Positions 60,766 through 64,000 of a DNA stretch of 64,000 bases are shown here, piece after piece; the stretch's first letter is position 1, and every line of letters begins with the position of its first letter. The stretch spans positions 186,001-250,000 of the forward strand of contig NZ_RCIQ01000001.1 in the NCBI RefSeq assembly GCF_004000255.1, in the 5' to 3' direction. The notes below the pieces were generated by a model, which saw only the letters and a list, made by a program, of their open reading frames with translations, did not search any database and was not told where the DNA came from. The DNA is from Nioella ostreopsis. Lineage in GTDB: Bacteria > Pseudomonadota > Alphaproteobacteria > Rhodobacterales > Rhodobacteraceae. The position numbers and the translations under genes are program-made.

Positions 60766-61887
60766 ATGACATTCGAGACCCCAGGGCCCGTCGAGACCGA
60801 CTACAAGAATGCGATCTCGCCCATTGAAGAGATCATCGAGGAGGCCCGCCAGGGCCGCATGTTCATCCTTGTCGATCACGAGGACCGCGAGAACGAGGGC
60901 GATCTGGTGATCCCCGCCAATTTCGCGACGCCCGATGCGATCAACTTCATGGCCACCCACGGGCGCGGGCTGATCTGCCTGACCCTGCCTGCGGAACGAG
61001 TCGAGGAACTGGGCCTGCCGATGATGGCGGTGAACAATTCCTCCCGCCACGAGACAGCCTTTACGGTCTCGATCGAGGCGCGGGAGGGCGTGTCGACTGG
61101 CATTTCCGCTGCTGACCGGGCGCTGACCGTGAAAACCGCCATCGACCCGCAATGCACCGCTGCCGATATCGCCACGCCGGGCCACGTTTTCCCGCTGCGC
61201 GCGCGGCGTGGCGGCGTGCTGGTGCGCGCTGGGCATACCGAGGCGGGCTGCGATGTGGCGCGACTGGCGGGGCATTACCCGTCTTCGGTGATCTGCGAGA
61301 TCATGAAGGAAGACGGCACCATGGCGCGGCTGCCCGATCTGGTGGAATATGCGAAGATACATGGGCTGAAGATCGGAACGATCTCGGACCTCATCACCTA
61401 TCGTTCACGCAGCGACAACCTGGTGGTCGAGACCGCGCGCGATACGGTCACCTCCGAATTCGGTGGCGAATGGGAGATGCGGATTTTCACCGACCAGACC
61501 CATGGTGTTGAACATGTGGTGCTGGTGAAGGGCGACATCACCACCGATGAGCCGGTGCTGATCCGCACCCATGCGTTGCAGGCCGGGGCGGATCTGCTCG
61601 GGCTTGGCCCGAAACCGACCGCAGAGCTGCCGACCGCCATGCGGATCATCGCCGAGGAGGGCCGGGGGGCGATCTGCCTGATCCGGGCGCCCCGGAAGGA
61701 GGCCTTCGCCGTTGAGGACGAACAAGGCCCCCGCACCGTCAAGCGCACGGGGCTTGGGGCGCAGATCCTGTCCAAGATGGGCCTGCACGAGCTGATCCTG
61801 CTGACCGACTCACCCTCGACCCGCTATCTGGGTCTCGACGCCTTCGGGCTTTCCATCGTGGGCACGCGCCCGATCATGAAGGGCTGA
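60766..61887 (+). CDS. ribB: 3,4-Dihydroxy-2-butanone 4-phosphate synthase with degenerate GTP cyclohydrolase II domain
   Basis: A protein of about 373 residues. Residues 1-215 are an intact RibB (DHBP synthase), with [28 protein letters not shown] and [16 protein letters not shown]. The C-terminal part has the RibA fold outline ([28 protein letters not shown]) but the stretch that should hold the zinc ligands, Cys-x10-Cys-x-Cys, reads [20 protein letters not shown] and lacks cysteine. GTP cyclohydrolase activity is therefore unlikely. The start at 60766 is backed by AAAGGGA. It is in the riboflavin operon with ribH. Confidence 0.92.
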   Translation: MTFETPGPVETDYKNAISPIEEIIEEARQGRMFILVDHEDRENEGDLVIPANFATPDAINFMATHGRGLICLTLPAERVEELGLPMMAVNNSSRHETAFTVSIEAREGVSTGISAADRALTVKTAIDPQCTAADIATPGHVFPLRARRGGVLVRAGHTEAGCDVARLAGHYPSSVICEIMKEDGTMARLPDLVEYAKIHGLKIGTISDLITYRSRSDNLVVETARDTVTSEFGGEWEMRIFTDQTHGVEHVVLVKGDITTDEPVLIRTHALQAGADLLGLGPKPTAELPTAMRIIAEEGRGAICLIRAPRKEAFAVEDEQGPRTVKRTGLGAQILSKMGLHELILLTDSPSTRYLGLDAFGLSIVGTRPIMKG

Positions 61888-61891
61888 CGCT

Positions 61892-62443
61892 ATGGCCGGA
61901 TCTGAAACTCATTACACGCTGCCACTGCCCGCTTTCGACAAGCCGGTGAAGGTGCTGATCGTTGTGGCGCCCTATTACAAAGATATCGCCGACAACATGG
62001 TGGCGGGGGCCATCGCCACGCTGGATGAGGTGGGCGCTACGCATGACATCATCGAAGTGCCCGGCGCGCTGGAGGTGTCCACGGCGATCCGCATTGCCTA
62101 TCGGCAGGCCAATTTCGACGGGTTCGTCGCCATTGGCTGCGTGATCCGGGGCGAGACGACCCATTACGATACGGTCTGCAACGACAGTTCCCGTGCGATC
62201 CAGCTTCTGGGGCTGGAAGGGGCCTGTATCGGCAACGGCATCCTCACCGTGGAAAACCGCAAACAGGCCGAAGTGCGCGCCGATCCCGCCGATCAGAACA
62301 AGGGCGGCGGGGCTGCTGCGGCGGCGCTCCATCTTATCGCGTTGACGCGGAAGTTCGCAGCGCCTAAAGGCGGCATCGGATTCAAACCGGCGGGCAGCGA
62401 GATGCTGATTGCCGGCGATGCAAAAGGACCAAGCCGCGCATGA
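61892..62443 (+). CDS. ribH: 6,7-Dimethyl-8-ribityllumazine synthase
   Basis: A 183-residue lumazine synthase, the penultimate riboflavin enzyme. VPGALEVSTAIRIAY and GFVAIGCVIRGETTHYDTVCNDSSRAIQ are the substrate-binding segments, and NGILTVENRKQAEVRADP ends the fold; a C-terminal extension of about 25 residues is present. It begins 4 bp after ribB and overlaps nusB by 4 bp, a common ribH-nusB arrangement. Confidence 0.96.
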   Translation: MAGSETHYTLPLPAFDKPVKVLIVVAPYYKDIADNMVAGAIATLDEVGATHDIIEVPGALEVSTAIRIAYRQANFDGFVAIGCVIRGETTHYDTVCNDSSRAIQLLGLEGACIGNGILTVENRKQAEVRADPADQNKGGGAAAAALHLIALTRKFAAPKGGIGFKPAGSEMLIAGDAKGPSRA

Positions 62444-62919
62444 CCACCCCCAAGGGCCCCACGAAGGACGAAAAGCGCCAGATGAAATCGGCCGCCCGGC
62501 TATACGCCGTGCAGGCGCTGTTTCAGATGGAGGCCGCGGGGCAGACGGTGGAGAAGGTGCGCCGCGAGTTCTTCGATTTTCGCTTTGGCCAGGAAGTGGC
62601 GGGCGAGGAGCTGGCCGAGGCCGATCCCGATCTTTTCACCAAACTGCTGGATGACGCGGTGAACTGGCAGGCGAAGATCGACCAGATGACCGACCGGGCG
62701 CTTGTTGCGAAATGGCCGATTGCGCGCATTGACCCGACGATCAGGGCCCTGTTCCGGGCGGCGGGTGCGGAGCTGCTGGACTCGAATACTCCGCCCAAGG
62801 TGGTGATCACGGAATTCGTGGATGTGGCCCGCGCCTTCTTCCCCGAAGGACGCGAGCCGAAATTCGTGAATGCCGTGCTGGATCACATGGCGCGCGAAGC
62901 CCGGCCCGAGGCGTTCTGA
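62440..62919 (+). CDS. nusB: Transcription antitermination factor NusB
   Basis: A 159-residue all-helical RNA-binding protein. The opening KSAARLYAVQALFQMEAAG and the late PPKVVITEFVDVARAFFPEGREPKFVNAVLDHMAR are diagnostic. NusB binds boxA RNA with NusE in ribosomal RNA antitermination. Its start overlaps the ribH stop (ATGA). The palindrome cluster E begins 2 bp after its stop. Confidence 0.96.
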   Translation: MTTPKGPTKDEKRQMKSAARLYAVQALFQMEAAGQTVEKVRREFFDFRFGQEVAGEELAEADPDLFTKLLDDAVNWQAKIDQMTDRALVAKWPIARIDPTIRALFRAAGAELLDSNTPPKVVITEFVDVARAFFPEGREPKFVNAVLDHMAREARPEAF

Positions 62920-62920
62920 G

Positions 62921-63009
62921 CCGGAAAACTCTTCCAGAAGAGTTTTCCGGTCTGAAAATTTTTCGAGGAAAAATTTTGGTTCGGAAGAATTTTCTAGAAA
63001 ATTCTTCCG
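62921..63009. repeat. Three tandem palindromes at a convergent gene end (cluster E)
   Basis: Three long palindromes: 62921-62950 (14-bp arms CCGGAAAACTCTTC with 2-bp centre), 62955-62977 (10-bp arms AAAATTTTTC with 3-bp centre) and 62982-63009 (perfect, 14-bp arm CGGAAGAATTTTCT). They start 2 bp past the nusB stop and end 7 bp before the end of the opposing gene. These are the longest of the five clusters. They are AT-rich in the arms and stand out from the GC-rich surroundings. Bidirectional termination is likely. Confidence 0.75.
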
Positions 63010-63015
63010 CGTCGA

Positions 63016-63762
63016 TCAGCGCCCTTCCACGCGGAAGAAGCGGGTCCATTTCTTCAGCGCCATCATCACGATCTGAAGCGCGATCACCGTCAGCATCGCC
63101 ACGTGCCAGGCCGTGGCATCCGCCAGGGCCTCGCCCTCGCGCCAGGTCGAGAGCATCTCGAGCGCATACATCATCGTCATGGTGCTGAGCCAACTGGGAT
63201 GCTCGCGACGGAACACGGTGCGCCAGCTGAAGGGCAGGGCGGGGGGCACCCAGCCCGACAGGCGCGGGAAGAAGGCCGGGGTGCGCGCGGCCCAGTCGTT
63301 GTACTCCTGTCCGAACTTGTCTGACAGGAAGCGTTCTTCGGCGGCGATGATCCGTTCGAAGTAGATCACCAGCACCAGCGCCATCAGCGCCCCCACCCAG
63401 AGCCATTGGGTATATAGCGCCACCCCCACGTAGCCGATCGCATTGGCAAGGTAGAGCGGGTTGCGCACAACCGAATAGATCCCGGTGGTGTTGAGCGATT
63501 CCGCCACCTGCCCCTTTGTGTTGCGACCCGAGGTGCGCGCGGGCACGTAGCCCACCGTATAGGCCCGAAGAACCACGCCGGTCAGCACCAGCACGAGACA
63601 GAGCGTTTCGTAGATTTCCCCCACGGTGTCGCCGAAGCGCAGCTCGATTGCCTCGCCCTGCCAGATGGCGAACAGAACGATGGGAATGAACAGGGTCAGA
63701 ACGAAGCTGCGCCAGCGGAACAGGGTTTCGCCCATGTTCGCGAGGTGGTCCTTGATGAGCAT
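63016..63762 (-). CDS. Isoprenylcysteine carboxyl methyltransferase-family membrane protein
   Basis: A 248-residue membrane protein of the ICMT/phospholipid methyltransferase family. The SAM-binding signature is GIYSVVRNPLYLANAIGYVGV with ERIIAAEERFLSDKFGQEYNDWAARTPAFFPRL downstream, as in ICMT. Five to six hydrophobic helices are present. In bacteria the methyl acceptor is usually unknown. The opening MLIKDHLANMGETLFRWRSF is hydrophilic. It is convergent with nusB across the palindrome cluster. Confidence 0.85.
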   Translation of the reverse strand: MLIKDHLANMGETLFRWRSFVLTLFIPIVLFAIWQGEAIELRFGDTVGEIYETLCLVLVLTGVVLRAYTVGYVPARTSGRNTKGQVAESLNTTGIYSVVRNPLYLANAIGYVGVALYTQWLWVGALMALVLVIYFERIIAAEERFLSDKFGQEYNDWAARTPAFFPRLSGWVPPALPFSWRTVFRREHPSWLSTMTMMYALEMLSTWREGEALADATAWHVAMLTVIALQIVMMALKKWTRFFRVEGR

Positions 63763-63881
63763 GCGGGAGGGTCCTTCCAGAAATCATCGGCCTGAACGGC
63801 CGTGCCTGCGCATAGAACGAAGGCTTCGGCGGGTGCAATAAACTCCGGTTCATGCGCATGGGCTTGCGGTTGAAAACGGGC

Positions 63882-64000
63882 CTATTGCCCGTGCGCAGGG
63901 ATCACCCAGTCCTCGCCGCGCGCGGTGGTCACGTATTCGGGCCAGCGGAAGTGAAGCGGCGGGGCGTAGTCGCAGAGCGGCGGAATATGCTCTTGGGCGG
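63882..64000 (-). CDS. C-terminal end of an unidentified protein (runs off the window)
   Basis: An open frame enters from the right edge and ends at a TAG at 63882-63884. The visible 38 residues end in FRWPEYVTTARGEDWVIPAHGQ. The 5' end is outside the window. No family can be named from this fragment. Between it and the ICMT-like gene lie about 120 bp without recognisable features. Confidence 0.5.
   Translation of the reverse strand, partial: AQEHIPPLCDYAPPLHFRWPEYVTTARGEDWVIPAHGQ

Overview
The window looks like the chromosome of a Rhodobacteraceae (roseobacter-type) alphaproteobacterium. Evidence from the sequence: high GC (roughly 65% by eye), dense operons with many ATGA start/stop overlaps, an NQR locus with apbE and nqrM, a membrane urate oxidase of PuuD type, a fused allantoinase/OHCU decarboxylase, a RibB with a degenerate RibA domain, tct and dct carriers, and a GGGAGTATTT-type intergenic repeat I associate with this family. 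The genus is not determined. No rRNA, tRNA, CRISPR array, prophage or insertion sequence was seen. No gene-free stretch exceeds about 180 bp.

Layout. 1-2207: end of an NQR operon (nqrF, apbE, nqrM, CBS protein). 2204-13540: a LysR regulator divergent from a methylated-amine cluster (MttB-superfamily protein, two dimethylglycine/sarcosine-dehydrogenase-like flavoproteins, class III aminotransferase, gamma-glutamyltransferase-like protein) with a sulfotransferase on the other strand. 13611-16677: molybdate locus (ModE-like regulator, modABC) behind a candidate Mo-box. 16786-25830 (minus strand): one long operon of N-formylglutamate amidohydrolase, TRAP transporter, glutamine-synthetase-like ligase, SnoaL-like protein, aldehyde dehydrogenase, iron alcohol dehydrogenase and an alpha/beta hydrolase, divergent from an RpiR regulator. 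I read it as uptake and gamma-glutamylation-based oxidation of an amino alcohol or amine. 26939-32923: urease operon ureDA-(His-rich peptide)-B-(CMD protein)-C-EFG. 33057-40676: urate/allantoin catabolism (allE, nucleobase permease, allA, puuE-uraD fusion, uraH, LysR, membrane urate oxidase) plus a globin. 40681-48114 (minus): rpe, aldehyde dehydrogenase, a Dpp-type ABC transporter without a binding protein, a PanB paralogue and a sterol-desaturase-like protein. 48210-50492: LysR and creatinase. 50493-51688: an 11-bp-phased repeat, a strong terminator, a low-GC orphan gene and thpR. 51685-57990: TctDE two-component system with an extra binding protein, divergent from tctCBA. 58163-60671: VOC protein, proline-racemase-family enzyme, membrane-anchored unknown. 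60766-63762: ribB-ribH-nusB and an isoprenylcysteine-methyltransferase-like protein. A gene end runs off the right edge.

The modules fit together as organic-nitrogen scavenging. Creatinase gives sarcosine plus urea. The urate pathway ends in urea plus glyoxylate. Urease frees ammonia from the urea. The flavoproteins can demethylate sarcosine or dimethylglycine, and the class III aminotransferase could handle glyoxylate or a related keto acid. The allantoate-hydrolysing step (allC or allantoicase) is not in the window.

The most unusual non-coding signal is a set of five clusters of two or three back-to-back, nearly loop-free palindromes of 20-30 bp. Each lies a few bases past a stop codon, and four of the five are between convergent genes.
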